Assembly: GCA_032871835.1 (NCBI GenBank)
Contig: CM065296.1
Span: forward strand, 57,864,186-57,928,185
Origin: Dipteronia dyeriana
Taxonomy: Eukaryota; Streptophyta; Magnoliopsida; Sapindales; Sapindaceae
DNA length: 64,000 bases
Direction of reading: 5' to 3'
Shown here: in pieces, positions 33,773-45,500 of the stretch
How positions within the stretch are numbered: position 1 is the first letter of the stretch
Layout: each line of letters begins with the position of its first letter
Position numbers and translations under genes: made by a program
The notes under the pieces: generated by a model
What the model saw: the letters and a program-made list of their open reading frames with translations, nothing else
Told to the model about the DNA's origin: nothing
Database searches by the model: none

Positions 33773-34573
33773 ATGGGAAGAACTAAAGTTACCGAAAGTG
33801 GAAATCAATCGAATCCCATTGTGAAAGCCAAGTCAACCTCAAAGAGATCCAAAGCTTTAAGGTCAAAGGATTTGGGGATCTTTGTAACTAAGAAGATATT
33901 TCAAGAGAGAGGCATTGACTTAGGTAAATATAAAGATTCTTATGTTCTTAAATGCATTAAGGATAGAAATTGGGAATCTTGGGTGAGCATGCTAGGAATA
34001 GTGAATGACACTATTGTTAGAGAATTTTATCATGAATATAGAGAGAGTGCCACCTTATTGGATGCTTTGATGGAGATTAGGGGTGTTGTATTTAGAGTTA
34101 ACCCGGTAAACATTAACAAGTTTCTTGGGCTATCTAGTGATATTGATTCAAACTTTCTAGATGTTGATATCATTGAGAATCTTAATATCATGGGTAGAAC
34201 TCTATGTGACAATGCTTCTTTTGAGTGGAAAGGTAGAGTATATATTAGTCAACATGAGTTAACTAAGGCAAGTGCATTTTGGCATCTTTTCATTTGCACA
34301 AATATTATTGGATCTACGAATTCAACCGAGTTGAATAAAGACAAGATCAAAATAGTATATGCCTTAGTGACTAATCAACCTATAAACCTTGGGGATTTGC
34401 TTATGTTTTATTTGGATAATGCAGCTTTCTCAACTAGAGGAGATAAGAAGCTTGCATTACCGGGGCTTATAACTTCTTTGTGTTTAGCTCGTGGTGTTCA
34501 ATGTAGTGAAGATGATATGTTGGTACAACCCTCGAAAAAGTATAGTGATAAACGTGTCATACATGTCATATAA
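33773..34573 (+). CDS. E6 accessory ORF, 266 residues, plant transposon-associated protein type
   Basis: The ATG is preceded by CACAAGAACAA and the frame is open for 266 codons with a basic start (KST.KRSKALRSKD). The body is globular with the tracts NWESWVSMLGI, VNPVNINKFLGL, HELTKASAFWHLF and NKDKIKIVYALV. The order resembles the plant-specific domain often annotated as putative plant transposon protein (Pfam PF20167 from memory, not searched). At its end a one-base shift passes into a frame reaching 34817, so the original protein was about 345 residues with a charged tail (KKKVGVKKQDARIKELEEC). It lies where SIRE elements carry an env-like ORF. It is the least decayed ORF of E6. Role unknown. 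Confidence 0.65.
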   Translation: MGRTKVTESGNQSNPIVKAKSTSKRSKALRSKDLGIFVTKKIFQERGIDLGKYKDSYVLKCIKDRNWESWVSMLGIVNDTIVREFYHEYRESATLLDALMEIRGVVFRVNPVNINKFLGLSSDIDSNFLDVDIIENLNIMGRTLCDNASFEWKGRVYISQHELTKASAFWHLFICTNIIGSTNSTELNKDKIKIVYALVTNQPINLGDLLMFYLDNAAFSTRGDKKLALPGLITSLCLARGVQCSEDDMLVQPSKKYSDKRVIHVI

Positions 34574-34817
34574 GGATAAGGGTAAGACATGTGATACTTT
34601 TGTACTATTTAGTAGTTCACAAATTGATTGTCAAGTGACTAGTATAAACATTCTTCAGGATTGGGCTTTACATTTGAAGAAGAAGGTTGGAGTTAAAAAA
34701 CAAGATGCTAGAATAAAAGAGTTGGAGGAGTGTATTGCCTCAAGTTCAAGACCATCTCTCAAGCATTATGTTAGGTTAACTACACGCACATCTTTCTTTG
34801 GTGGATCTAGTAGCTAG
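34574..34817 (+). pseudogene. Shifted C-terminal extension of the E6 accessory ORF
   Basis: In another frame the coding signal continues (DTFVLFSSSQ, then a coiled-coil-like KKKVGVKKQDARIKELEE and a serine-rich end), as expected for the carboxy end of the preceding ORF after a single frame shift. Confidence 0.5.
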
Positions 34818-35008
34818 TATTTGAGTCTCATGGTATGTTTCTTACCTTTTGGCATCATTTCATGTCAAAAAGGGGGAGAAAGAGTTGTTAAGAGTTGCTA
34901 GTTACTTAGTTTCCTTTTTATATTGTTTTTGTGAACTTTTGAACTTTCAATGGCATGTAATAATTAGTCTTAAGATTTGGTTAAGAACTCTTGTATTTGG
35001 CATGTATT

Positions 35009-35019
35009 GAGGGGGAGAT
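35009..35019 (+). other. E6 polypurine tract
   Basis: GAGGGGGAGAT lies just before the 3' LTR similarity starts. A second AAAAGGGGGAGAAAG lies at 34867-34881. Confidence 0.55.
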
Positions 35020-35029
35020 ACATGTATTT

Positions 35030-36873
35030 GTGGACTTTCAACTCATGTTTCATACATTATCTTTGTCTTGGTATATCTAGTCGAATTATTATTTTATGGG
35101 TTGAGTATCTTATATGTCCATGTTCGTGTGAGAGTTACAGTTCGTAATCTGCAAACGGATTCAAATTCCGAGTTTAGAGGCCAGAGAATGGTCGAAGAAC
35201 GTAAAGGAAGGTCGAAAGAGAAAGAAGCAAGCAAACAATTCTTTCCCCAGATGGCGCGTGGCCATCTCGGGGCAGAAGGTTTGCTGCCCCGAGATGCCCA
35301 CATGCCATCTCGGGCAGCAAGCTTGCTTGGCTTCTTTTTGCCCCTCTTGGTCATTTCACTTGTCCAAGTTTCCTGCTCCTTTATAAACTCTTTCCCTCTC
35401 ACATTTCATTCTAAGATGAAATTCAAATCAAGTGTGCAGAATTTTCTCTCTAAATTTTCTCACCTTCAAAACACCATAACTTCTTTATTTGTACTCCGAT
35501 TTGAGTGATTCAAAGTTGAGAGTGTTCATCTATTCATCCTCCATCTTTTCTCTAAAGGTTTGAGTTTATTTGCCGCTGTTGAGTTAGGTTTTGATTTTGC
35601 CTATGTTTTCACACGTTTGGGATTGTTTTGTGCTAGCTTTGATTCTAGGACTATTTTATGATCTTTGATTGCTTGATTTTGTGAAAAATAGTTCCTCACA
35701 TGTATTAGGCTCTCTTGGCCGAAATTCTCACATAATACATGTGCTTATGTTCTTTTGAGCTATTCATGTGATTTGTTGAATCTATGATTAGGAATATGCT
35801 CTAAAACTTATGCTTAGATCTATTTGACATTGTCATATGATTTTAGCATGTTTTAGGTTTTTGTGATTTAAACTTGATTTTGGGATTTGTTGATCATATC
35901 TTGTGATTCAAGTTTAGATATATGCATAAATCTAGTTTGTGATTAATATTGATCATATCTTACATAATCTAGATTGACTACTCATGCATGATAAACTAGA
36001 CTATATATGATTTGTGCATTCATGCTCATGTCTAGTATTTTCCATAGGATGTGTTGATCATAGCATTCTATGTTGCGTGATTGTTTGCGTTTTGTATTCA
36101 TGATCGCCTAGATGTCTTGTGAGAAGGAAGTCTTGACAATAGGTGTGAGACCTATGGTGTTGAGCAAGAAGTCTTGGCAAGAGGTGTGAAGCCTTGGATT
36201 GTCGAGCAAGGAAGTCTTGGCTGGAGGTGTGAAGCCTTGGATAGTCGAGCAAGAAGTCTTGCCTATAGTTGGGAGAACTCGGATAGGTGAGCAAGGAAGT
36301 CTTGACTAGAATCGGGAAGACTCAGATAGTTGGCAAGAAGTCTTGCCTTGGGTTGCGAAGATCCGGATAACGTGAGCAAGGATGTCTTGACAAGAAGTGT
36401 GAAGCCTCGGATTGTTGAGCATAGGGCGGCAACTTCTAGAGTAGGATATGAGGATAGTTTCTAGGTGAAGAGGTCACTTGAGAGATTATACTTGTCTTAT
36501 CTAATAGTGGATTTTGTTTGCCGGTGGCTGCTAGCCCGTGGATGTTTCCTCTTAGAAGGTTTACCACGTTATATCTTGTGTCAACTTTTCTCTATCCCTA
36601 TCTCTCTAATATTTGTATTTTGGATAGAACTTTCTTTGTATGTTGACTTCCTCTTTATAATATTGATTGTGTATATGTTACAATTACTTGTTTGTATCAC
36701 ACTTTACTTGTGTTTATATATTGATTAATTGTCTTTAATTAATATATATATTGTGATACAAGCAATCTAGAGGGACAAACTTTTGTTTGTTTCTAAGGGA
36801 GTCGAAAAAGGTGTCTAACCTATTCACTCCCCTCTAGGTTAGCCTTGAGCATTTAACCGTGATTGTATTTTTA
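35030..36873 (+). repeat. E6 3' LTR, 5' truncated
   Basis: Similarity to the 5' LTR starts at the ACTTTCAA.TCATG tract (27965) and runs to the LTR end ATTGTATTTTTA. The first 580 bp and about 150 bp near 35580 are absent. The remaining sequence is a close match with scattered substitutions. Confidence 0.85.
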
Positions 36874-36878
36874 GCAGG
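36874..36878. repeat. Target-site duplication of E6, right copy
   Basis: GCAGG, identical to 27378-27382. Confidence 0.85.
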
Positions 36879-37254
36879 AACCGATGGAGGGGGTCCCAAC
36901 TGATCAAAGGCAGGTTACCTTGCAATGGGTCTACTCATCTCTTCTCATGTACCAAGATCTGTCAGTTGAGAAGCAATTCCTTCTACAGCTAGACAGAGGC
37001 GGACATTCTCCACGATGGTTGCAGCATACAGGTTGATCACAGTTTGGTTCATTGCCTAAGTGGTTGGAGCCCGTTCCACGTTTGGCTGTTACAAGGCTGG
37101 CTTCTGATGCTTGGATTTCTTTCCCTTCCTCTGTCTTTTCTTAGTCGAGGGGGCAGACTGATGATCTGAGGTTTCAGGTTGTCCTTGGGAGGAGCAAAGC
37201 CTCATAATCACTACAAAACAATAAACTTGTAAATGTAAAAATGGTGGCGTGGGG
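36879..37254 (-). pseudogene. E5 leader and gag N-terminus
   Basis: This continues E5 on the right side of E6. It corresponds in position to the leader and start of gag in E7 (38407-38850). No clear long frame remains. Confidence 0.5.
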
Positions 37255-37272
37255 TTCCCACCGATGGCGCTA
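37255..37272 (-). other. E5 primer-binding site
   Basis: On the minus strand it reads TAGCGCCATCGGTGGGAA, one base away from the TGGCGCC start seen in E1 and E3. Confidence 0.7.
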
Positions 37273-37277
37273 GGAAG

Positions 37278-38406
37278 TGTTAATGGAAAATTTGCTCAAG
37301 ATGAGAAATTCCAATTAACACCCTCGAGATCACTACCACGGAAGTGGTGGCCAGGGTTCAGCACCATTGGTACCTAGATTGCTTGAGTAAAGGTAAGTGT
37401 TTAGAACAAATGTTAACGCAACGAGGAAAGGAACAATAACACAACAATGTTATTCATCACAAATATCATATAAAAACCTCTCAAATATACTTAATCTTAG
37501 TAGGCTACAACAGAGTGGCAACCTTATGTCTGTCGAAAAGTGGAAAATAATGATGGACATGTTCTGATCACATAATTAAGGCCGTAGTTGAACCTCTCCT
37601 TTCGTTTGTTTTTTTTTTGTAACTCCCGTTCTCCTATCATACTTGGGTGTATTTATACATGGTTCAAGTAGGTTAAACTTTGTGAATCTCCCACCTTGAT
37701 TCTATGAATCAAGTCCCTTCTTATTGGGTGGGATATTTTATTTAAAAGTCATTGACTTTAAATTAATGACAGAGTTGAGAATATCTTTGTTGGAGATAAG
37801 TTTGTTACCTCTTTGGACTCAATCTCTTGCCCTGCACGTATGTGGCAATTTAATGTTTATTAGGTGTAGATATTATCCTGTGTACCTTCATGGCGTGATT
37901 ATTCATGGAGGTCGTCGAGTACTGTTTCGTAGGACGAGGTAAATCTATTCCTTGGTTTTGGTACTAGAAGCTTGGTCTGACATTTCCAGGACCCAAGAAG
38001 CTTGGGATAACCCCGTGGGCACCCTTTGGTGCCAACAGGGCTTTGGCGAGCTTCCTGCAACTTATCCAAATAGGTCTATATCGTCATTCGGCTAGATGAA
38101 GCAATCTTGAGGTATGGGCCCATTGCTTAATAGGTTCTCACATGCGTCTGGAGAGGATGGCGGGCTCTTAGAGAGGTTACGAGGTAGTTTCGACCTCAGT
38201 GAGCTTTGATTTAGTGTAAGGAGCTCGATTCGTTTGTGTCGGGCTTCAACTTGGATGCTTCCTTAGCTTAGTGACCTTTCTTTGTTTCTTCGGGGTGACA
38301 CCAAAGCTCGATCCCGGGGTTCTATGGTGGGTAATCTCGGGCTTGGACCTGGGCCAGGGGAGTGAAAAATTTCTCTTTGGTCCCTAGCCAAATTTTGCTA
38401 TTAACA
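37278..38406 (-). repeat. E5 5' LTR, about 1.13 kb
   Basis: It runs from TGTTAATGG to GCTATTAACA. The hairpin block is at 37319-37368. A minus-strand TATA-like box ATGTATAAATACACC lies at 37646-37660. Confidence 0.85.
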
Positions 38407-38759
38407 ACTTTCTTGTGCATCTATGGGGACACCCTCACCCAATTTACCCAATGAGGCTTCACTCTTCTTTGGGATAGCTCGAGGTTTTGGGACAATTTTC
38501 TGCTGCCTCAACATGAAAGGCCACAAAAAATGATAGAAAATTCGGGCACCATAGCTAAGCTCCTTTCCAGCCTACCGCTGCATGGGCTTCTGGCCCCCCA
38601 ATGATAAGCCAAGCCATGCTCGACCAATAAGAAACGACCTTCATAGAGAACGTCTGCCTTTTCCTACTCACTGAGAGCATTACAACCCATCCAGTAAATC
38701 TCAACACTCAGGGAGAGACGAGCAAACTTGGACCCAGGCAACCCGCATTAGATCGGCTG
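38407..38759 (+). other. E7 leader, nothing coding recognised
   Basis: It resembles the leader and gag N-terminus of E5 in position. No intact frame is seen. Confidence 0.4.
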
Positions 38760-40200
38760 GGACCTCCCCCACTAGAGCCAGCTCATAATAGGGCAGGGCC
38801 TCAACCCTTGATCTGAGATAGGCTAGGGATCATGCACTCAGTGCCCTGCAGGCCATCGTGTTACCAACCTAAGGGGGTCAAGTATACAGTGGATGCCTTG
38901 CCGTATGAGCAACATAAAGCTCCCCGCCCTGTAGCCTCTAGAAGGGAAACCCGGGCTAGAGAAGAATGCAACCAATAAATCCCCCGGGCAGTTCCCCCTT
39001 GTGAAGAGGATAGAGCTGAAGTCTTTAGTTCATCTGAGGGGTTTGATACCTAGGGATCCGAGGTCAACTCAAAAAAACACGGGAACAAGCGCTTGAGGGA
39101 TCAGATGGCAAAGCTACAGAAAGAGATCTAGTAGATAAAGAATGGAAAAAACAAGAAGGCTAAGAAGGATCCTTTAAGCAAAATGAATGCTCCCTTCATC
39201 AAAAGGATCCGGGAAGCTGAGCTCCCACCAAAATTCAAAATGCCGGCAGACAAGTTCTCCAGAACAGAGGACCCCTTAAGCCACCTAGAGAGCTTCGTCT
39301 AGCAAATGGAAGTCAAGAATACCACCAGGGCTACCATGTGCAGGATATTCCATACCACCTTGATAGACTATGTACAGATTTGGTTTAAGAAGTTGCCCAC
39401 CGGTAGCATGGATTCATTCATGAAGCTATCCACCAACTTTTGCTCGCAGTTCCAAGGGGTCAAACCTTGCCAAAAGAATCCCATACACATTCAATATGTA
39501 GTCCACGAGTGAGGCAAAACACTTCGGTCATATGTGGAACATTTTCATAACGAAGTCATCCAGATAGGGGTTTTCACCGAGAAGAAAACCCTTTCCAACT
39601 TTCTGCAGAAGCTGTGGTCAGGCTACCATTTTCGATCTTTCACCAGACGACCTCCAAAAACCGACCAAGAGGCCTATGATCGTGCTCTCGAGTAGGTCGA
39701 GATTGATGAACAACTCAAGGTCAAAATGGAGCACGAATATATAAGAGCGGTGAAACGCCAGAAGAAGGAAGCGCCCAAACCTATGCCAACTTAGAAAAAC
39801 CATAATAAACCCTCTCCACAGGTCAACGTATCATTCTCTCCCTTCCCAACTTCAATAAAAGCAGTACCAGGTAAGACAAACCCTTCCGCTACCTTCACCT
39901 CCTCCAAGGACTGTAGCCTTTGTAACATGAGATGAAATAGGGTACGATCACTATACTTCAATAAATACATCCCGTGAACAATCTACCTAGCCATTCGGGA
40001 TAAGGGGCTACTACAGAAGCCTAGACTTATGAAAGCTCCAGTAGACGTGAGGAACCAGTACAAGTACTGTGATTTCCATGAAGACGTAGGGCATAACACT
40101 TCGGAGTGTTATACCCTGCGTAACCAGATTAAAGAACTGGTGAGGGAAGGATATTTGAATGCTTGCAGTAGGTCGGAGACAACATCCAGACTGGAAGAGA
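38760..40200 (+). pseudogene. E7 gag
   Basis: KKHGNKRLRDQMAKLQKEI lies near 39075-39130, KMPADKFSRTEDPLSHLESF near 39240-39300 and MCRIFHTTLIDYVQIWFKKL near 39340-39390, the capsid core. IGVFTEKKTLSNFLQKLW follows near 39565, QEAYDRALE near 39670, and the zinc-finger-like YKYCDFHEDVGHNTSECYTL near 40060-40115. In-frame TAG/TGA occur near 39300, 39512 and 39690. The same gag is in E3 and E5. Confidence 0.85.
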
Positions 40201-40419
40201 GGTGCTAGTGGAGATCCGTGATCATGCTGAGATGAGAAAGGGGGAACAAAAGGATTTGATGCAATAAATCCAGGCTATACATACCATCAGTCGTGGAACC
40301 ACCCTCGTTGGCACCTCCTATAATTCTAGGAAAAACATGCAAGGAAGATTCCTTGCATTGATGATACCATGGAATCTTTAAGGTCGACCAGAGCCCAACT
40401 GGCCCTTTCTAGATAGCCT

Positions 40420-40990
40420 AGATTATTTTCATTAAGGTAGACGTCTATAATATTGTACAGCCTCACAACGATCCCATGGTAATCACGGTACAGATTGCTA
40501 ACTGCTTGGTTCACAATGTACTCATCGATACAGGCAACAGTGTAAACATTCTCTTTAAAGACCCCTTGGAGAAACTCAATTAGAAGCATTGGTGCTACAA
40601 TAGTTGCATAACCCCGCTGTATGGTTTCACTGGGGATTCGATCATACCACTGGGATCAAAGATCCTTCCAGTGATCATCAGAACCGTACCTCTCCAACAA
40701 AATATTATGGCAGACTTCATTATGGTTGACACCCCATTGGTCTACAACGTGATACTAGGAAGATCATTCCTATCATCCTTGAAGGGGGTCTTATCCATCT
40801 ACAGTAATGTCTTAAAGTTTTCGGTAGGGAACAAGGTGGGTGAGGTATGTGGGGACAAGCAAACAGCTAGAAAATGCTATGCAATATCGGCCAATCCGAT
40901 AGCCTTGGTAAAATAGTTCACGCAAGTTACAACGATCCAGGATATGGAAGCACCCGGGATGACCCTGGAAAATGCAGAGCCCACTAATCA
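40420..40990 (+). pseudogene. E7 protease
   Basis: The active site VLIDTGNSVNILF has DTG at 40527-40535, and the second conserved piece YNVILGRSFLSSLKGVL lies near 40750-40790. A stop at about 40915 ends the open frame after a SANPIALVK tract that E3 also has. The linker to RT follows. Confidence 0.85.
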
Positions 40991-42062
40991 TCTAGAAAAT
41001 GACCCCATGGTTCTGGATGAGGAAGAGCAGAGCAGAGAAGAGAATGGACTAGCGAGCACCCTATAGATAAGCTAGAAGAGATACCCATTAGAAGTGATGA
41101 CCTCTTCGAGGTTGTTAAGGTCGGAGCTACCCTTGAGCCAAGAGTGAATGAAGGCTTGATTGAGCTCCTTGAGAATTCAACGACATATTTGCTTGGAGCC
41201 ACGACGAGATAATGGGGATCCCGATATCTTTGATAGCTCATCAGATAATAGCAGATCAAACCTTCAAGCCCGTCAAGTAGAAGAGGCATCACTTTAATGC
41301 TTAAAATAACACTGCGGTCCAAGAAGAAGTGGACAAGCTGATCAAAGCATATTTCATCAGAGTAACCTAGGATCCCCAACGGATTTCCTACATGGTCACG
41401 GTCATGGTCACAAAGGCAAATGGGAAGTGGCGTATATGTGTCGACTACTCTGACCTCAATTGAGCGTGCCCAAAAGACTACTTTCCTCTACCAAAGATTG
41501 ACCAATTGGTGAATTCCATGATCAAAAATAAGCTCCTCAGCTTCATGGATGCATTTTCGGGGTGCAACCAGATTATGATGCACCCTGCCGATCTAGACAA
41601 GACTAGCTTCATTGTGGGGCAAGGTCTGTATTGCTATAAGGTGATACCTTTCGGCCTCAAGGATGTGGAAGCTACCTACCAAAGATTGGTCAATCGGTTA
41701 TTCAAGCAAGAGAAAGGGAAAACGATGGAGGTGCACGTAGATGATATGATCACAAAATCTCAGGAAGTAGAAGAACATCCAGATCATCTCTACAAAACTT
41801 ACCAGATAGTGAGAAAAAACCAAATACTGCTGAACCCTGCCAAATGCGCCTTCGGGCTAACTGAAGGAAAGTTCCTAGGTTTCATGGTGAACGATAGGGG
41901 AATTGAGGCAAACCCTAAAAAGATCCTAGTTATCCTGAATCTAGATTCTCCAACCACTCTCAAACAAGTCCAAGTGTTGATAGAGCGTATAGCAGCTCTC
42001 AATAGGTTCATTTCGCGTTCCACAGATAAATGTCTTCCTTTCTTCAAGGCCATCAACCAGGG
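40991..42062 (+). pseudogene. E7 reverse transcriptase, truncated by E8
   Basis: After the acidic linker come FKPVK.KRHHFN (near 41260), GKWRICVDYSDLN, KLLSFMDAFSGCNQIMMHP (near 41530-41590), YCYKVIPFGLKD and the catalytic box at 41734-41745. That box reads HVDD, so the usual tyrosine is histidine. FLGFMVNDRGIEANP (near 41873) and IAALNRFISRSTDKCLPFF (near 41990) follow. The frame then runs into the E8 LTR at 42063, which continues it by chance to 42192. Confidence 0.88.
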
Positions 42063-42947
42063 TGTTGATGTTGATTTCTTAATGGTCAAGAAAGTCAATA
42101 GCGTTGGATTTGATTATGACCTATTAAGAGAGAAAGAGAAAAAGAATGCAATTGATATATTAGTGACACAAGTTTACGTGGTAAAACTCTGATGATCGGA
42201 GAAACATCCACGGGTAGTTGAATGATCAACAAAGTCAAATCCACTATTGAATAATCAGTTACACCACTCAATCTCTCTTGCCTCTCTCCTATAGTGATTA
42301 GTTTCTATTATGTGTTCTTGACTCTGTATTCTGTGTGTCTTTTTTATAACGTGATTATGGGTCTATTTAAATGTGCATAGAACTTTAATCCTTGTTACAC
42401 AAGTAAAGAAGAGTGATTGTATTTAATCAAAATCAGCTACTTATCTAGGTTGTCCTTGACTTCTTTCCTGTTTCAAAGATCTTATGGATCGAATATGAAT
42501 CTTCATGGGACTCTGATGGCATAGTCTGTTTAGGACTTATTTCCTTATCGGTGTGCAGTCTTCTAGAAGAATAGAGTTGTTGCTTGATTTGGACTCGCTT
42601 CCTTTTTGGTACTTTATCCTTCTAGAAACTTTCTAAATTCTTTCCTCCTTTGAATGGGGGATGAAATACTGATGCTTGAGTATCAAAGTATGATTCTAGA
42701 TTCTTTCTTGGGTTTATTCATGTATGTGGGTTGTGTATCGATTCTCTTTGTTCAGGCATCTTGTGTTGTCCTGAGTAGAACATAATGTGTTGAGTACCCA
42801 TGTTCGGGCTTACTCGGGTTCCTGTTCCTTAGTAAATTCATGGATGGCATCTTCTAGATGCCAGCTCGGATGGTCATCTAGCAATCTTCTTTGGGGATTG
42901 TCTTACCTGTTAGTGGCGTGTACATTCAATAAAATATACATATAACA
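42063..42947 (-). repeat. E8 3' LTR, 885 bp
   Basis: Plus strand from TGTTGATG to TATATAACA, so both ends are TG...CA. It contains TTTACGTGG near 42171 and ATCCACGGG near 42206. It is unrelated to the E1-E7 Gypsy LTRs. Confidence 0.75.
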
Positions 42948-42960
42948 ATACCCCCTTAAA
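42948..42960 (-). other. E8 polypurine tract
   Basis: On the minus strand it reads TTTAAGGGGGTAT directly before the LTR start TGTTATATG. This fixes the orientation. Confidence 0.7.
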
Positions 42961-43559
42961 ATACTTTTGTCGAGTAGAATTAACCTTGGTAGAAGTATTT
43001 TAATCACTTGGAATTCCGACTAGCTTTTGTTCTACCATTTATAAATGCCTCATTAAATAGGAATTATAATCCTTAAATCAATTTGTAGCATTAATAACAT
43101 ATCTTAATGGCAACCGTGTGTGCGAAATCCCAATGATTGTGACGTTTTGAAATCCTGATGGCTTGATATGTTCTTTCCACGACACGTGTCCTTTAATTGC
43201 TTTAGCATTTTTGAGATACGACCTGCTGGTTATTTGATATGCCACTTATGTCACCTTTTGTCACTGAACGTTTCCTTTTATTCTTTCAATTTTTCCGGCT
43301 TCTCGAAACCCTAGGGTATTGCTTCTTTCGATTATTGAATGGTTTATTTAAACTGAAAGAGGGGCTATTCTTGTCATTCATTTTCATTGAAAAAGCCAAA
43401 TACCCAAATTTCTCTCACGTACAGATTCATTTTGGTTCTTCATCAAGGCTTTTCTGGGTTACTTCACGTCTGCTTTAACGGTTAGTTCAGATTGATCCTA
43501 TTTCATGACATTGCCTTTTTGTTATAGCTTTCGATTCGCTTGATCGTGGATATATTCAA
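42961..43559 (+). other. E8 spacer, possible 5' region of the antisense gene
   Basis: An open frame at 43239-43478 is present but shows no domain. The stretch lies directly upstream of the antisense gene and may be its leader. Confidence 0.4.
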
Positions 43560-44627
43560 TTGGTCTCTTGTGTTCGTAGATTATTGGGGGAAACACCTCC
43601 TGATCAGCCTTATTTTCTAACTACTGATGTTTCCGGGCTTTATCCTGATGTTTATTTCAATTCTAGCTCTGAATCTTCTTCCAGCTCTGAGTTTTTCGGT
43701 TCTGATCATTACAGGGTTCCTCTACGATCTAAGATGGGAAAACACCGAAGTAATCACACTGTTAGTAAATGTGGCTTGAGTAATGTTTTGATTGGGAGGT
43801 AAGAAGTTAATGAGAATGATATTGAAGAAGAGCACAGTACCTCTCAAATTCTCTTTTCTCTTGATTGCCCGAGTGCGTATGATGTCGAACCGAACGTGGT
43901 CGGGGAAACAGAGATTGAAAAGTATCAGGCTAGATTTGATATGGACGACTCGGTTTTGATGGTTCCTACCGGCTATAAGGCCGCATGGAAACCTCCTCCG
44001 GGCATGGTAGAAGTTTATGGATCTATGCTTAGCTGCGGTGTGACTCTTTCACTACAGCCTTTCATTGGTTGGTTCCTTACCGAGGCGGGGATTGCTCGGC
44101 CCGCTAGCCCCGAACAGCTATAGGATCTTGATGTGTATCTGGCATATGTGGAGCTAGATAAACTTTTCACCGCCTTTTCCACACAAAATTAGACATCCTT
44201 ATACTTTAAGGCAATCTGGTCAGACTGGCACTTACTTTCTTTTATCCAATCAGCCAGATAGCTGGATTTCTGAGGGGATAAAGTTGAACTGGGGAGTCAA
44301 TATATTTTTGGACGTCAAGAAGAAAGGTTTTGTATGGGGTTTTCCTACCTCCAATAAGTACTTGAAAAACAGCTGGTTTTATACCAGAGGAAACTAGGGA
44401 CAAAGCTCTCAGTCGTGGAAACCGAGAAGTACTAAAGGTTTCTCGCTTCTTTTACTCTCCTGCTCACTGGAACAAGTCGCGGCCTATTTTCACTAATGTC
44501 GAGTTGAATAACCTTGCTCGGGCGGCCGTGTGTACTTTGGAGAAAAGGAGTAGGTCCTATCTTTTTGATGAGAAGAAAGTGATAGCTCTCGACTTTTTTA
44601 CTCAGATTTCAACTTACCGCAGACGTT

Positions 44628-44698
44628 GTAAGTGGGGTTTTTCTCGTTGCTTTTACCTTGTTGCCTTTCACTGTGCCTTTTGATCTCAACCTTTTTAG
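44628..44698 (+). other. Putative intron 1 of E8 antisense gene
   Basis: GTAAGT at the 5' end, a T-rich stretch and CTTTTTAG at the 3' end; 71 bp. Coding is clear on both sides, but the joined frame is off by one base, so a small indel or a different splice site must be assumed. Confidence 0.5.
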
Positions 44699-45500
44699 AA
44701 TTCAGTGTATGATATGGATGTCGTCTGTGATGCCCAAGCCCACCAAGTGAAGTCAATTATTCAGGCGAGTCGTAAAGAGGCTTCACGCCAAAACGAAGAA
44801 GGGATTGCTTCACCTGATGATGAGTCGGGTGAGTATTCCGAGGAGCCAGATGAGCAAGTTCCTGAGTATGTTCTTGAAGAGGTCGTTCAATCAACCGCAG
44901 AGGAATCAAGCAGTCCGAGTGGCCCTATGGGACCTGATAGCGACTAGAGTGTTGCTGAGGATGAAGGTACGTAGGGAGGGCACCTTGGTAGTGTAGCATC
45001 TGAAAATTGAAGTTCGATAGGTAAAGAATGTAGAAACCCCTCTGCTGAATAGGTTGGCCCTTTCCCTAATCTTTTCGAATCTTTTGAAGATATTACAGAG
45101 GATCAGGTGGATCCTGCAGATGACCTCGGCTTCCACCGTACTCGATCTGAGAAGAGGAAGACAATTGATTTTCCTGTTCGACCTCTTCCAAAAATTCCTC
45201 AAGTGGTTTCGCTCATCAAGTCGAGTGATCAAGATACTGACATTAAGGGTTCCCCGAGTGCTCAAGCTGGGACACCATTGGGAAGAGAGGAATCTCTAAA
45301 AAATTTGAACAAAGACTTTTTGCCTCATGAGGTTGAGGAAGCAGTAGTGGGATCCTTGGGAAATCCTACATGTCCCACCCCAGGATATGTTGAGGACTAT
45401 ATCATCCGGTTGGGATTTTATCAGTGATGACCATTGGAGTCGCATCAGGAATGGTTCTCATACGGAGCGTCTTCATAACATTTTTAATAGTGCGATTTAA

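Larger units (their letters stand above)
27383..36873 (+). mobile_element. E6: SIRE-like Copia element with gag and extra ORF but no pol
   Basis: A 5' LTR (27383-29972) is followed by an initiator-Met-type primer-binding site, a decayed gag with two zinc knuckles, a long spacer, an ORF of 266 residues, GGGGGAGA polypurine motifs and a 3' LTR. GCAGG flanks both ends. Protease, integrase, reverse transcriptase and RNase H are all absent. The layout, with an ORF where SIRE elements have an env-like gene, suggests a non-autonomous SIRE relative. Confidence 0.9.
23708..38406 (-). mobile_element. E5: Gypsy element (Tat-like) interrupted by E6 and cut by E4
   Basis: The minus strand runs from LTR (38406-37278), primer-binding site and leader (37254-36879), through E6, to the rest of gag, protease, reverse transcriptase and RNase H, which stops at the E4 LTR. 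GCAGG flanks E6 on both sides and proves the insertion. Integrase and the 3' end are missing. Confidence 0.88.
38407..42062 (+). mobile_element. E7: truncated Gypsy element (Tat-like) on plus strand
   Basis: It abuts the LTR end of E5 on the left and the LTR of E8 on the right. It holds gag, protease and reverse transcriptase in order, with no LTR of its own. Confidence 0.8.

Noticed and set aside
42063..42192. Extension of the E7 RT open frame to 42192.
   Set aside because: The last part is LTR sequence of E8 read through by chance.
43481..43527. GT...AG gap upstream of the E8 antisense gene that could be a leader intron.
   Set aside because: At 47 bp it is shorter than plant introns normally are, and no coding evidence lies on the upstream side.
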